Origin: Candidatus Woesearchaeota archaeon
GTDB lineage: Archaea; Nanobdellota; Nanobdellia; SCGC-AAA011-G17; GW2011-AR17
Direction of reading: 5' to 3'
DNA: 42,563 nt
Assembly: GCA_016235495.1 (NCBI GenBank)
Contig: JACRKH010000064.1
Location: 1 to 42,563, forward strand
The translations under genes were made by a program, and so were the position numbers. Positions 1 through 9,329 of the stretch are shown piece after piece. The first letter of the stretch is position 1. Every line of letters begins with the position of its first letter. The notes beneath the pieces were generated by a model. It had not been told where the DNA came from and made no database searches. It was given only the letters and a program-made list of their open reading frames with translations.

Positions 1-3000
1 AGTCATCCTGTCAAGATCTATCTTTCCTGTCTCTGGATCCATCCCAACTTCAGTCATACAATATCTAAGCAAAGCAACAGCACGAATAGCATCCTCTTCT
101 TCAACCTCAGACTTTAATTTTATCCGAGCAGAAGCCTCAGCTAATCGAACAACAGCCTCTAACTGTCTCGCAGAAATAGGAATAGGTTTAATTCCTCCAT
201 CACCATGTGTGCTCGTAGAACGCAGCTCAACATAATAAGCTTTGATAACATCAATTGCCTTCTGTGTCAGCTTGGGAAACACTTTCTGCTTTGCATACGC
301 AAGATATTTCCTGATAAACTTTGCTTCAATCTCTGGCGCAGGTTCTTTTGCAGCATGTGAATCCAAGACTCGAGTAGCAATCTTTTCATCCAAATCTTTA
401 TTAGGCAAATCACGCATGACAAAAATCAAATCAAACCTATTAATCAAAGCAGGAGGCATATCAATCTGATTAGGAATAGGAGTTATAGGATCAAACCTCC
501 CCAGCTTGGGGTTTGCAGCCGCAAGGATAGAAGTTTGTGTTCGCAACGTAGCTTGTATATTCGCCTTTGCAACAGAAATACTATTATGAAGTACAAGTCC
601 CTCACTTAAAAAATTCTGTGTGGGCTCAACAGTAACATCATATACCCATTGTGCATCTGTATTTTTAATAGTTTTTATACTTTTAATTTTAACAAAACGT
701 AAATCAGACTGAATAAGAGTATTTTTCTTTTCTAAAAAAGGGAGTTTTCTCGGAGCTGGGACAAAAAGGCCTTCTTTCAAATCACAAGCAGCAATTTCAG
801 TATAAACATTATTTTGAAAAACAAAAAAAGGATGCTCTGGAGTAACAACAACCTTTCTGCCATGACTAAAAGTAACCTCTATAAAAAAATCTGGAGCTGC
901 ATGCCTGCTTACTCTATTTACTGGTATAGAAAAAATTTTTTTAAAGTCAGTTGTTAAAACATGTATATCAGAAACAGGAAGTATTTCACAATTCTTACCC
1001 AATTGTTTTTTTTCAGGATATTTTTCAAAAAGCTGATCAACAAATGAGCCAATCTTCTCAACACTCCCATCAGCAAACATAATCTTAAATTCTGGATGAT
1101 AACTTTGTTGCTCCATGGCCTCATGCAGTGCAGAAGTATCCTCTTTAGAGATTTTATCCATCTCATCAAGCACAAGAATTCCTTTATCAGCAAGCACCAT
1201 CGCTCCTGCCTCTAGTGCCCAGCCTCGGAGAAACTCATCTTTGACAACACTACAAGTATTATGAACCAAAATCCCATCCACGACAAAATTATGAGAATCC
1301 TCAACTGTTAAATCATAAACATAATCATAAGGAGAATCAAATTCACATACTGAAACAATTTTTTCCCAGAAGAGATCACTTTCGGCTAAATAAGAGAGCC
1401 CCTCATCCTTTATATGTGCACTATCTAACACTTTTTTAAGATGACAGGGTGAAAAACCATGAGAATGCCAATGTGATTTCCTTAAACTTATTCTTTTAGA
1501 TTGTAATAACTGCTTAACTCTATATTGAACACATGGAATAATATCAATATTTGTATCTGCCTTTACATGCTCCTTAAGCCTGCTCTCTATTTTATTTTTC
1601 TTGAGAGTATGTGCAATAGGGATATGTCTATAGAATTTTTCAATCTCAGACTGTGCGGAACTCGATAATTCCCATTTGAGAAGCCTGCTTTTTATTCTTC
1701 CTTCTGCAGGTTGACGAACACGAAGCTTCCAATGCATGCCATAACGTAAAAAGACAAGTTGAAGAGTTCTAAGCATTTCTTCTGAACCTGAGCAAAATGC
1801 AAGCTCCACTCTATTATTATCTTTTCTTTTTCCAACAGAGCCATCAGAATCAAAATATCCAGCTATAAATGAAGCAAGAAGAGTATTTGAAAAATGAAGA
1901 AGAATAGGAGTAAAAGTAATAATGTTAGATTTTGGAGAAAACTGCATACCAAGTTTCAACAAAATTTCAGACAAAATCCTAGAATTTGCAATAGTGCACT
2001 GAGGTCTTTTACTCGTAACAGCCTTCTGCAAAGAGAAATGAAGAGAAAATTCTTTTTGAAGGATAGACTGATATTTCAACTGCAAAGTCTCAGAAGAATT
2101 AGAGAAACCAAACTGATAACTCTTTCGTAAATTGCCATCACCAACAAGAAGACCAGTAAGATAAAGTAAATCTAAAGAAACGAAAGTGGGAAGACTGTGT
2201 TTTTTTCCATTATATAAACTGACAGTTTTAACTTTATCTCTATATTCTAATCCAACATCTTGTGCAAGTTTCTTAAGTGTTTGAAGTTTTATATTCCCCC
2301 GAGCGTCCTTTCTAACCCAATGATGATAGAGATTATTCTCGTGTACTTTCAGAGCTCTTGCTGCAATCCTTATACTTCCATATTTTTTCTGCAGTTTTAC
2401 AACAATTTCTTGAATAAAACCCTTTATATCATGAACAACAGGATTAGAATCAATAAGATCAACAATATACACTTTATCCTCATTTCCACCAATAAGTTGC
2501 CTTGGTGTTGCAATATAGTCTCCTTCTTTCAGTTCTATGCTTTTTTTCCAAAGAGGATATCCATTTTGAATAGAATAAAGTTGAGTATTTGCAGTAAGTT
2601 CAATCTTTTTCCCTGACTGTAATCGAACTTCAATCATTTTTGAAGGAGATTCAAGTTTCCACAAGGCTGCTGGATATTGAGAATGTACTTTAAAATCATA
2701 TCCCATGCTTTGAACTTTAATATCTGTGACTTTCTCTTTTCTCCAAACCCCATGGCAATATTGTGAAAGCCCCTCAACTTTAGGATTTACAAAGGAAGAA
2801 ATTTTTTCTATTCCACCTGGATTTAATAACACTTTACTTTGTGGGGAAACACAAAGTCCAGCACCGCTAGCACTTCGCCCAGCAACATACCGCGATTTAG
2901 GTGCAGTATTATTTACAAAGGTAAGCATCTGGCTTTTACCAGAGTTATGACAGAGTATACCATTAGCAATGAACGACTTGCTCACAGGCACTTCAAAATC

Positions 3001-5067
3001 ATAAACATCCTGAACACCTGCAAAATCTAAAGATACTACTTTCTCCCAAGATTGATAACGCTTTCGTAATTGTCTCTTATCTTTTCTTTCTTCAACTACC
3101 GCAGATACTCTCAAAAGAGCATTCTTCTTTTTCTGAGAAACAAAGCCAATATCTGTAATAAACTGATCCATATCCAAAGCCCTTCGTATACAAAGATTAT
3201 CTTCTATAATTCGAGATTGAATACCAAAAAATAAAAGAAGTTGCTGTACATCTTTCAACAACCCAGGGCTTCGGGATTTTAATTGAATCGAAGTCCTCCC
3301 TCTTCCATTTCCAAAAGCACACCCATCTGCTTCAAAAAGCCAGCGTAAAAAGCTAGCAATAACTGCTTTAGGACTCTGAAATATTTTCTGTGGAACACGC
3401 TTTGTAGACAAGAAAGAAAGTGAATGAGCTATTTGTTTGCTATTGACTTCTAAAAGATGAAGATCTTGCACAGAATGTATGACCCTTTCATACCCATTGG
3501 TATCAATAATAAGATGAGGCGAAGCTTTCCTAAGAATAGAAGCTGCTTCAACTCCAAAGACATTTTTCCAAAGAGACTGTAGTTGAGCAAGAAGCTCTTT
3601 TTCTTCTTCATTGATATAACAAGTTACTCTGTAGCCTTTAGGATGCAAATTTCCATCACCCAAAATATATCCACAAAGTGCTGCAAGTTCAGAATCAAAA
3701 AATTCCGGAAGATGAACCTCTTTTAATGGTCCATATGTCCTTTTTAGAGCACTAAATTCTGTCGATACCAAATCAGTAACAAGATGTGGAATATGAGGCA
3801 TAACACGAATTTTCTCTCCAAGAGTAAGACAATCTGCCCTCCTCCACCCTTCTTCAGTATAAACAGGCTGATTGAGTGTACAAATGATTTCTTTTCCTGT
3901 TTCAGTAACAAGCTTTAGAACAGGTTGCTTTTCATACTTCTGAAAAACAGTTGCATAATCATAAGCCTTATCCATACTATTCTTTCTTATTTTTACAACA
4001 GGAATATGAATAGACTGTCCATGTTCTTTTCCAAGAGATTGAATCTGCTTCAATCCTTTATTATGCAAAGCAACCAGAGAATCACCAGCAATACATCCAG
4101 GATCGCCAACCAAAAGCACGTGCAAATCTCCTCGCACAATGGTGCCATCCTTCTTTGTCTTTCGAATACCGCCAAACAGCTGCAAAAGAATTGCTTCTTT
4201 GATTTTTTCATGCCCATAAATAGAAGGAGCAATGCTTCGTATTAATCGCTCATTCACTTGCTTATCCCTCGCCAATTTCTTAATTTCCTTTTCATCCTCA
4301 GGACTGATGGAAATCTCAGAATAATCCTCCTCTACAGGCTCAATATAATTTGCCTGCACTGCAAGATCAAATCGTGTTGAAGTAGCACCAGTTTTTGTTT
4401 GTATAGGAATTTCATACAAAAGCCCATTCGTAAGAATTCTTGTCCCTGGAGTTGTTCGCTTCTCCATTCTAGGTTCAACAAGATCTTCCCGCAAAAATAT
4501 CTGCATCCTCTTCGGCTGTGCACCACCCTCAAGATTTTCAGGAGACTCCTCAATCACAAGCCTTTGTACATCAACCAACTCTTTTGAGAGTAATCGAAAC
4601 TTTCCTTTTCTCCCGCAGCTGCATCGCGAAGGTTCACGAAACTGCTGATCAATCTGAGGCATAGTAATAGTATTCCCGCAGGAAGGACACTCAAACTTTG
4701 CACTTACAGCTTGCGGTCGTACCTCAGAGCTCTGCCTGATGATGCCTTCCATGGCAATAAATTTATTCAAATGCTTGCTTCGCAGATTACGAATATAAAT
4801 CTCCTGAGACTTAGGTAAATTTCGAAAACGAATACGAAAACCTTTTTTCACTTCAAACTGCTCTAAAGCCATCTCCGCAGCCTTAGTCGTTTCCTCAGGT
4901 TCCTCTAACAACTGATCTGCAAGCTTAGGATCATACTTAGTAATATCAAAGAAATCAACGAGAAGATAATTCAGGCCCTTATTCATATTCTCATGCAGTT
5001 GTTTCTGATAGCTCTGCTCAATAAATTCCTGAAACTTCTCTATTTGCTCTGCTGCATCTATCGCCAT
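1..5067 (-). CDS. mcm: MCM replicative helicase containing three in-frame inteins; C-terminus truncated by the left window edge
   Basis: Minus-strand frame read from ATG at 5067 to base 1 with no stop codon found. Extein motifs: zinc finger CPSCGN...CSCG, Walker A split as VGDPG/SGKSQ, LVLDEMDKI (Walker B), HEAMEQQ/SISVAKANI, AAANPKLGRFD, NRFDLIFV arginine-finger region. Missing from the ORF track, presumably because it has no stop inside the window. Confidence 0.96.
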   Translation of the reverse strand, partial: MAIDAAEQIEKFQEFIEQSYQKQLHENMNKGLNYLLVDFFDITKYDPKLADQLLEEPEETTKAAEMALEQFEVKKGFRIRFRNLPKSQEIYIRNLRSKHLNKFIAMEGIIRQSSEVRPQAVSAKFECPSCGNTITMPQIDQQFREPSRCSCGRKGKFRLLSKELVDVQRLVIEESPENLEGGAQPKRMQIFLREDLVEPRMEKRTTPGTRILTNGLLYEIPIQTKTGATSTRFDLAVQANYIEPVEEDYSEISISPEDEKEIKKLARDKQVNERLIRSIAPSIYGHEKIKEAILLQLFGGIRKTKKDGTIVRGDLHVLLVGDPGCIAGDSLVALHNKGLKQIQSLGKEHGQSIHIPVVKIRKNSMDKAYDYATVFQKYEKQPVLKLVTETGKEIICTLNQPVYTEEGWRRADCLTLGEKIRVMPHIPHLVTDLVSTEFSALKRTYGPLKEVHLPEFFDSELAALCGYILGDGNLHPKGYRVTCYINEEEKELLAQLQSLWKNVFGVEAASILRKASPHLIIDTNGYERVIHSVQDLHLLEVNSKQIAHSLSFLSTKRVPQKIFQSPKAVIASFLRWLFEADGCAFGNGRGRTSIQLKSRSPGLLKDVQQLLLFFGIQSRIIEDNLCIRRALDMDQFITDIGFVSQKKKNALLRVSAVVEERKDKRQLRKRYQSWEKVVSLDFAGVQDVYDFEVPVSKSFIANGILCHNSGKSQMLTFVNNTAPKSRYVAGRSASGAGLCVSPQSKVLLNPGGIEKISSFVNPKVEGLSQYCHGVWRKEKVTDIKVQSMGYDFKVHSQYPAALWKLESPSKMIEVRLQSGKKIELTANTQLYSIQNGYPLWKKSIELKEGDYIATPRQLIGGNEDKVYIVDLIDSNPVVHDIKGFIQEIVVKLQKKYGSIRIAARALKVHENNLYHHWVRKDARGNIKLQTLKKLAQDVGLEYRDKVKTVSLYNGKKHSLPTFVSLDLLYLTGLLVGDGNLRKSYQFGFSNSSETLQLKYQSILQKEFSLHFSLQKAVTSKRPQCTIANSRILSEILLKLGMQFSPKSNIITFTPILLHFSNTLLASFIAGYFDSDGSVGKRKDNNRVELAFCSGSEEMLRTLQLVFLRYGMHWKLRVRQPAEGRIKSRLLKWELSSSAQSEIEKFYRHIPIAHTLKKNKIESRLKEHVKADTNIDIIPCVQYRVKQLLQSKRISLRKSHWHSHGFSPCHLKKVLDSAHIKDEGLSYLAESDLFWEKIVSVCEFDSPYDYVYDLTVEDSHNFVVDGILVHNTCSVVKDEFLRGWALEAGAMVLADKGILVLDEMDKISKEDTSALHEAMEQQSYHPEFKIMFADGSVEKIGSFVDQLFEKYPEKKQLGKNCEILPVSDIHVLTTDFKKIFSIPVNRVSRHAAPDFFIEVTFSHGRKVVVTPEHPFFVFQNNVYTEIAACDLKEGLFVPAPRKLPFLEKKNTLIQSDLRFVKIKSIKTIKNTDAQWVYDVTVEPTQNFLSEGLVLHNSISVAKANIQATLRTQTSILAAANPKLGRFDPITPIPNQIDMPPALINRFDLIFVMRDLPNKDLDEKIATRVLDSHAAKEPAPEIEAKFIRKYLAYAKQKVFPKLTQKAIDVIKAYYVELRSTSTHGDGGIKPIPISARQLEAVVRLAEASARIKLKSEVEEEDAIRAVALLRYCMTEVGMDPETGKIDLDRMT
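583..1104 (-). other. MCM intein 3 (174 aa), mini-intein without endonuclease, Ser1
   Basis: Starts SYHPEFKIMFADGSVEKIG after extein ALHEAMEQQ; block B VVVTPEHPFFVF; ends FLSEGLVLHN before SISVAKANI. No LAGLIDADG blocks; length fits splicing domains only. Confidence 0.93.
1258..2853 (-). other. MCM intein 2 (532 aa), with LAGLIDADG endonuclease and an HTH-like insertion
   Basis: Starts CVSPQSKVLLNPGG after extein GRSASGAGL; ends FVVDGILVHN before TCSVVKDE. Blocks LLYLTGLLVGDGNLRK and LASFIAGYFDSDGSVG. Removing it restores GAGLTCSVVKDE. Confidence 0.95.
2944..4095 (-). other. MCM intein 1 (384 aa) in the Walker A P-loop, with LAGLIDADG endonuclease
   Basis: Starts CIAGDSLVALHNKG after extein VGDPG; ends FIANGILCHN before SGKSQ. 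LAGLIDADG-type blocks LAALCGYILGDGNLH and IASFLRWLFEADGCAF. Removing it restores GDPGSGKSQ. Confidence 0.95.
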
Positions 5068-5115
5068 GCACCCAAAAGGTCAAAAGCCAAATATAAAGAT
5101 TTAGGTGCTTTTTTT

Positions 5116-5152
5116 GAAAGATTTTCGGTTTTTTCCTCTAAAGTCTTTTTAA
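5116..5152 (+). repeat. intergenic palindrome-containing element, copy 1
   Basis: GAAAGATTTTCGGTTTTTTCCTCTAAAGTCTTTTTAA, between divergent mcm and the PIN gene. Confidence 0.6.
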
Positions 5153-5174
5153 GGGAATAAATCTTCTAGGCAAA

Positions 5175-5591
5175 ATGACAAAGTATTATGTAGATTCCTG
5201 TATCTGGTTAAATCTTTTGAATAAAGAACAGATAAAAATCCAAGGCCTGCCTGTATGGAAGATTGCAGAACTATTCCTACAACAATATAAAGGGGATATT
5301 ATTATCTCGGATTTTGTAAGAAGAGAAATAATAAGAAAAATAAATTTTCCAGAGGCCATCCTTCTTATAGAAAAAAATGCAGAAGCTATAGTTGTAAAAG
5401 AAGAAGAAATTACCCTAGCAAGAGAGATTGAATCCAAAGAAAGATATAGACTTTCATTTTTTGATTGTATTCATATTGCAACTGCAAAGACAAGAAATTA
5501 CACCCTTATAACTCGTGATAAAGAGCTACTCCTAAGAGGAAAAGAATATAGTAACACTTTAAAGCCAGAAACTATAATGTATTGGTTCTAA
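5175..5591 (+). CDS. PIN-domain ribonuclease (VapC-like), no obvious adjacent antitoxin on the same strand
   Basis: ORF 138 aa; YYVDSCIWLNLL N-terminus, SFFDCIHIATA, LITRDKELL PIN acidic motifs. Confidence 0.8.
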   Translation: MTKYYVDSCIWLNLLNKEQIKIQGLPVWKIAELFLQQYKGDIIISDFVRREIIRKINFPEAILLIEKNAEAIVVKEEEITLAREIESKERYRLSFFDCIHIATAKTRNYTLITRDKELLLRGKEYSNTLKPETIMYWF

Positions 5592-5806
5592 GAAAGGTTC
5601 TTCTTTTTCTTAACATGTTGAAGCAAACATTCATATTTAGCACGAGCTTCTCTGCAATACCTCTCAACATCCTCAAAAGTCTTTATTTTCTTAGATTCTT
5701 CCCATCGAAATGCTCGAATATCAGCAATAGTCTGTTCAGCATCAGAGAGCTTTTTCTGTTTTTGAAGAGTCTTCATTTCCATACTAAAATCCATAACAAA
5801 ACTCAT
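5588..5806 (-). CDS. small charged hypothetical protein (72 aa), convergent to the PIN gene
   Basis: ORF with protein-like composition (MSFVMDFSMEMKTLQKQKKLSDAEQTIADIRAFRWEE...); its stop overlaps the PIN stop. Confidence 0.55.
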   Translation of the reverse strand: MSFVMDFSMEMKTLQKQKKLSDAEQTIADIRAFRWEESKKIKTFEDVERYCREARAKYECLLQHVKKKKNLS

Positions 5807-5830
5807 TTATAACTCTTTCCAAATACTTTT

Positions 5831-5844
5831 TGAAAGATTTTCAG
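5831..5844 (+). repeat. intergenic palindrome element, copy 2
   Basis: TGAAAGATTTTCAG upstream of vapB. Confidence 0.55.
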
Positions 5845-5891
5845 AAAAAGAAGAGAAAGGTTTATTAAGAAGTAATACTAGTAATACAAGT

Positions 5892-6128
5892 ATGACAACA
5901 ACACAGCTCAGCGTGAAAGAAGTAGATAAAAACACTTTCAGAGAATTCAAGGCAGAATCTACAAGAGAAGGTCTAAAAATTGGCCAAGCATTAACTTTAG
6001 CTATGCAACAATGGTTAAAAATAGAAAAGAAAAAACAAAAGAGGAGTTTTTTAGATTTCAAACCAAAACCTTGGGGAAAAGGAACCGAAAGAATCAGTGA
6101 AGAAACAGACAAGGCACTTTACCAATGA
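5892..6128 (+). CDS. VapB-like antitoxin
   Basis: 78 aa, MTTTQLSVKEVDKNTFREFKAESTREGLKIGQALTLAMQQWL (ribbon-helix-helix-like), overlaps the downstream PIN gene by ATGA. Confidence 0.7.
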   Translation: MTTTQLSVKEVDKNTFREFKAESTREGLKIGQALTLAMQQWLKIEKKKQKRSFLDFKPKPWGKGTERISEETDKALYQ

Positions 6129-6532
6129 CTATCTTTATTGATGCAAGTATTTTTTGTGCATATGCAAATACAAACGACGTACACCACAAAAAGGCAAAAG
6201 AAATTCTAAAAAGATATATAATAGAAAGACAGGAACAAGCTATTACCTCTGAATATATTTTTGATGAAACAGTAACAGTAGCCTTAAGAAAAGCAAATAA
6301 AAATCTAGCAAATGAAATTGGGCAACACCTTCTCAACTCCGAATACAAGATTGCAAAAGTAGATCAAATTTGCTTTGAAGAAGCTTGGAAATTATTTCAA
6401 GAGGAGAAAAACAATTTTAGTTTTACAGATTGCACCTGCATAATCTTAATGAGAAAATTAGGGATAAAACAAATAGCAACTTTTGATAAAGAATTCAAGA
6501 AAATAAAGGAAATTCAAGTAATTGATATATAA
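6125..6532 (+). CDS. VapC-like PIN-domain toxin
   Basis: MTIFIDASIFCAYAN...HHKKA, SFTDCTCIILMRKLGI, IATFDKEF; canonical PIN motifs; translationally coupled to the upstream antitoxin. Confidence 0.85.
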   Translation: MTIFIDASIFCAYANTNDVHHKKAKEILKRYIIERQEQAITSEYIFDETVTVALRKANKNLANEIGQHLLNSEYKIAKVDQICFEEAWKLFQEEKNNFSFTDCTCIILMRKLGIKQIATFDKEFKKIKEIQVIDI

Positions 6533-6692
6533 CAAATAATGACAAACATTTTAATACACTTTCTAAAGAACTTCTAGAAAATAAAAAAGAATAAATTAGA
6601 TTTTAGAACGGAAAAGATAATCATATCCTTTATAAGTAAATTCAAGACAAGATCACCTAATTTAAGAATTTTTCACAAGTTCATAAGTTTTA

Positions 6693-7016
6693 TTATTCAC
6701 TCTTTCTCTTCAGCCATTCTTCTCTTGCCAGTTGAGTTAACCTCTCTTCAAGCACAGAACCCTCACAATAATTTTTAAAACCACTGCGAAGACAATCATA
6801 AGCAAAAAGAGTAACAAGACCTAAACCACCAAAAACAGAAGAAGAATAAAGATAATCAATATTCTCATAGAGTATATGTTTCTCAATAAGCTCGCCCAAA
6901 TAAGCACCACTAAGAAACAAAGAAGAAGAAAAAATAAACCCGCCAGTCAAAAGATCACGCTTCCCCTCAGCAATTCTATCCTTACAAACTTGAAAATCTA
7001 ATTGTTCTAGAGGCAT
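6693..7016 (-). CDS. hypothetical membrane protein
   Basis: 107 aa with two hydrophobic segments; lies directly downstream of tbp on the same strand. Confidence 0.55.
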   Translation of the reverse strand: MPLEQLDFQVCKDRIAEGKRDLLTGGFIFSSSLFLSGAYLGELIEKHILYENIDYLYSSSVFGGLGLVTLFAYDCLRSGFKNYCEGSVLEERLTQLAREEWLKRKSE

Positions 7017-7018
7017 TT

Positions 7019-7567
7019 CTATTTATACCCAACCTTAGCCAGCTCTTTAATGAGCAAATCAACTGCTTCATGCAATTTAGCTTCAGATCGTGTTCCCGTA
7101 CAAACAATTTTTCCATTGCTGAACAACAAGAAAGTCGCTCGAGTATTAGGAAGCTTATAGACCAACCCAGGGAATTGTTCTGGTTCATACTCTGTGTTGC
7201 TTAACTGAACTGCCAATGCATTGAGATTTAAATCCAAACCAATAGACCCAGATGCAACAAGGTTTTGAACAGTAAACTTCGGTTGAACAGTGATCTTCAC
7301 TTTAATCTTTTCAACATTTTTAATAATCATGTCAATAGAATCTTTTACAATCTGCATAGACTTTGCACCAGTGCAAACAATCTTACCTGAACTAAAAATT
7401 AAAGCAGAAGTTTTTGGGTCTTTAATTCTCATAACCAACCCTGGAAATTGTTCTGGGTTGTATTCTGTATTTGGGAGTGCCTCAGCAAGTTTCACAAGCG
7501 GAATCGCTCGTTCAAGGCTTGCAGTTGCAACAATATTTACAATCTTGATTTCTTTCTTAACTGCCAT
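7019..7567 (-). CDS. tbp: TATA-box binding protein
   Basis: 182 aa with two direct repeats: NTEYNPEQFPGLVMRIKDPKTSALIFSSGKIVCTGAKS and NTEYEPEQFPGLVYKLPNTRATFLLFSNGKIVCTGTRS. Confidence 0.97.
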   Translation of the reverse strand: MAVKKEIKIVNIVATASLERAIPLVKLAEALPNTEYNPEQFPGLVMRIKDPKTSALIFSSGKIVCTGAKSMQIVKDSIDMIIKNVEKIKVKITVQPKFTVQNLVASGSIGLDLNLNALAVQLSNTEYEPEQFPGLVYKLPNTRATFLLFSNGKIVCTGTRSEAKLHEAVDLLIKELAKVGYK

Positions 7568-7656
7568 AGTATAGCCTCCAATGTGTATTTTGTCGTAATA
7601 ATGAAGGAAAACCTCTTTATAAACCTATTTAAAGCTATGCTATCCCCTAAAGAGGA

Positions 7657-8403
7657 CTATTTAGGGTAATATTTCACAAGATAATAGAACCTTCTAAAAA
7701 TATTAAGGAATCTTACAGCAAGAATACGCAGGAAAGACCGAGAAGCAAGAGCAGCAATATACTCTGCAAGATCCTCGGAACGCAGCATGCTCCACCTTTT
7801 TCTCACTTTGCTGAACTGCGAAACTATTTCAGTATCGACACCAGCAGGATGCACGAGAGAAACCTTAATTTTTTCTTTCTTCAGCTCCCATCGCAAGGCG
7901 CGCATGAACCCAGTGACTCCATGCTTGGAAGCGCAATACACACTTCTGTTTGGCAAAGCAAGCAAACCTAAAACAGAGGAGACAGTAATAATATGTCCTT
8001 GCATTTTTCTTTCAGTCATCAATTTAGCAGCTTCCTGCGTGCAATAAAAAACCCCATAAAAATTCACTGCAAAGGTATCAAGCATATCTTTCTCGGAATG
8101 CAATAACAAAGAACTATTCCGTGCAATCCCAGCATTATTTACAAGAACATCAACAGCCCCTAATGTAATTTTAATCCAAGAAAACAATTTCTCCACTTCT
8201 TTCTTTCGTGAAATATCAGCAGGAAAAACAAAACACTCCTTACCAAGAGCACGAATCTTTTTCTGTAATGCGAGCAATCTCTCTTTTCTTCGTGCAACAA
8301 GCACAACAGTGCTCCCTTCTCGTGCAAAGGCCAACGCACTCGCTGCACCAATGCCAGAACTCGCACCTGTAATGACAACAACTTTATTTTTTAAAAAAGG
8401 CAT
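7657..8403 (-). CDS. short-chain dehydrogenase/reductase
   Basis: VVITGASSGIG, NNAGIA, YCASKHGV (YxxxK) motifs. Confidence 0.9.
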   Translation of the reverse strand: MPFLKNKVVVITGASSGIGAASALAFAREGSTVVLVARRKERLLALQKKIRALGKECFVFPADISRKKEVEKLFSWIKITLGAVDVLVNNAGIARNSSLLLHSEKDMLDTFAVNFYGVFYCTQEAAKLMTERKMQGHIITVSSVLGLLALPNRSVYCASKHGVTGFMRALRWELKKEKIKVSLVHPAGVDTEIVSQFSKVRKRWSMLRSEDLAEYIAALASRSFLRILAVRFLNIFRRFYYLVKYYPK

Positions 8404-8427
8404 AAAAAAAGAATATATGGTTTCCTT

Positions 8428-9266
8428 TTAAGGTTTCCCCTTCTTTTGAAAAGCTAACTTCTTCTTAGACTGATCTAAAAGCTCTTTTGCATTTTTAGAA
8501 GCGATAATACTCTCCCCTAATCTTTTCTCAATATCCTTTCGTGCATTCCCTGCAATAGTGCCGCCCTTCACAGCGATATCTTTACTTTCCACAAATGTTT
8601 TAGGATTTTCTTTCTTTGATATTTCTGTGCTAGTAACCTCTGCAAGCATATTCAAAACAAGCTCCATATTGGTCATATTATCTCTCAAGTTTTCTTTTTT
8701 AAGATTCTTGAACTGTTTATACTCAGAAACAGTCTTGCCAGACCAAGCTTTTGTTATTTCATTAGTAAGAAGAGCAAAATCAGATGGTTTATCCACTCCA
8801 GCTCTTTCCGTATCTCAATGGTTTTAAGCCTTTGATTTATCCATTCGCGAGAATAACCCTTCTGTAAATAAGTCTTCATCGCTCTCTCAAAAGCAAGCTC
8901 CGGATCCTCAGTCTCCTCAATCCTTTCATAACCCACTTTTGCCAGCCAGAGTTTGAAAGGTTCAGCATTTTTTGAAGGGATAGACTGTACCAAACGAAGA
9001 ATTTGTTCTGTATCAGCCACATCAGCAAGCCTCATTTTGCCATCAGATGCAAGCAATTTCAAAGCGTGACAATTTGTCACAGTTTTTTCATTTCCTTCAG
9101 CTTTTAGGCGTTCTTTAAATTTACGCCAATAAGCTCCAGGATCAACACTATCAGTAAGAACCCCTATTACATCAACTATAGAAAAGTACCATTTCTCCTC
9201 TTCTTGAACCCACTGAACTCGTACTTTCTTATTTTCAAACAGTTTAATGGAATGCTCTTGATCCAT
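8428..9266 (-). pseudogene. Bro-N/DinD-like phage-antirepressor family gene split into two frames
   Basis: Upstream ORF 8754..9266 ends RLKTIEIRKELEWINHLILLFLLMK*; downstream ORF 8428..8796 resumes in another frame at DFALLTNEITKAWSGKTVSEYKQFKNLKKENLRDNMTNMELVLNMLAE, matching the C-terminal half as I know it for DinD-like proteins. Confidence 0.7.
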
Positions 9267-9329
9267 AAAGAAAAGAAAAAGAAGCTGCCCATTTAAATCT
9301 GACGCAGAGGCATGCCATCTGTCCGAACC

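Noticed and set aside
242-4587. Multiple plus-strand ORFs (e.g. 242..469, 2260..2616, 3925..4245) and minus ORFs 954..1193, 4050..4232, 4332..4553 in the track
   Set aside because: They lie antisense or out of frame within the intein-bearing mcm reading frame and have no protein-like motifs.
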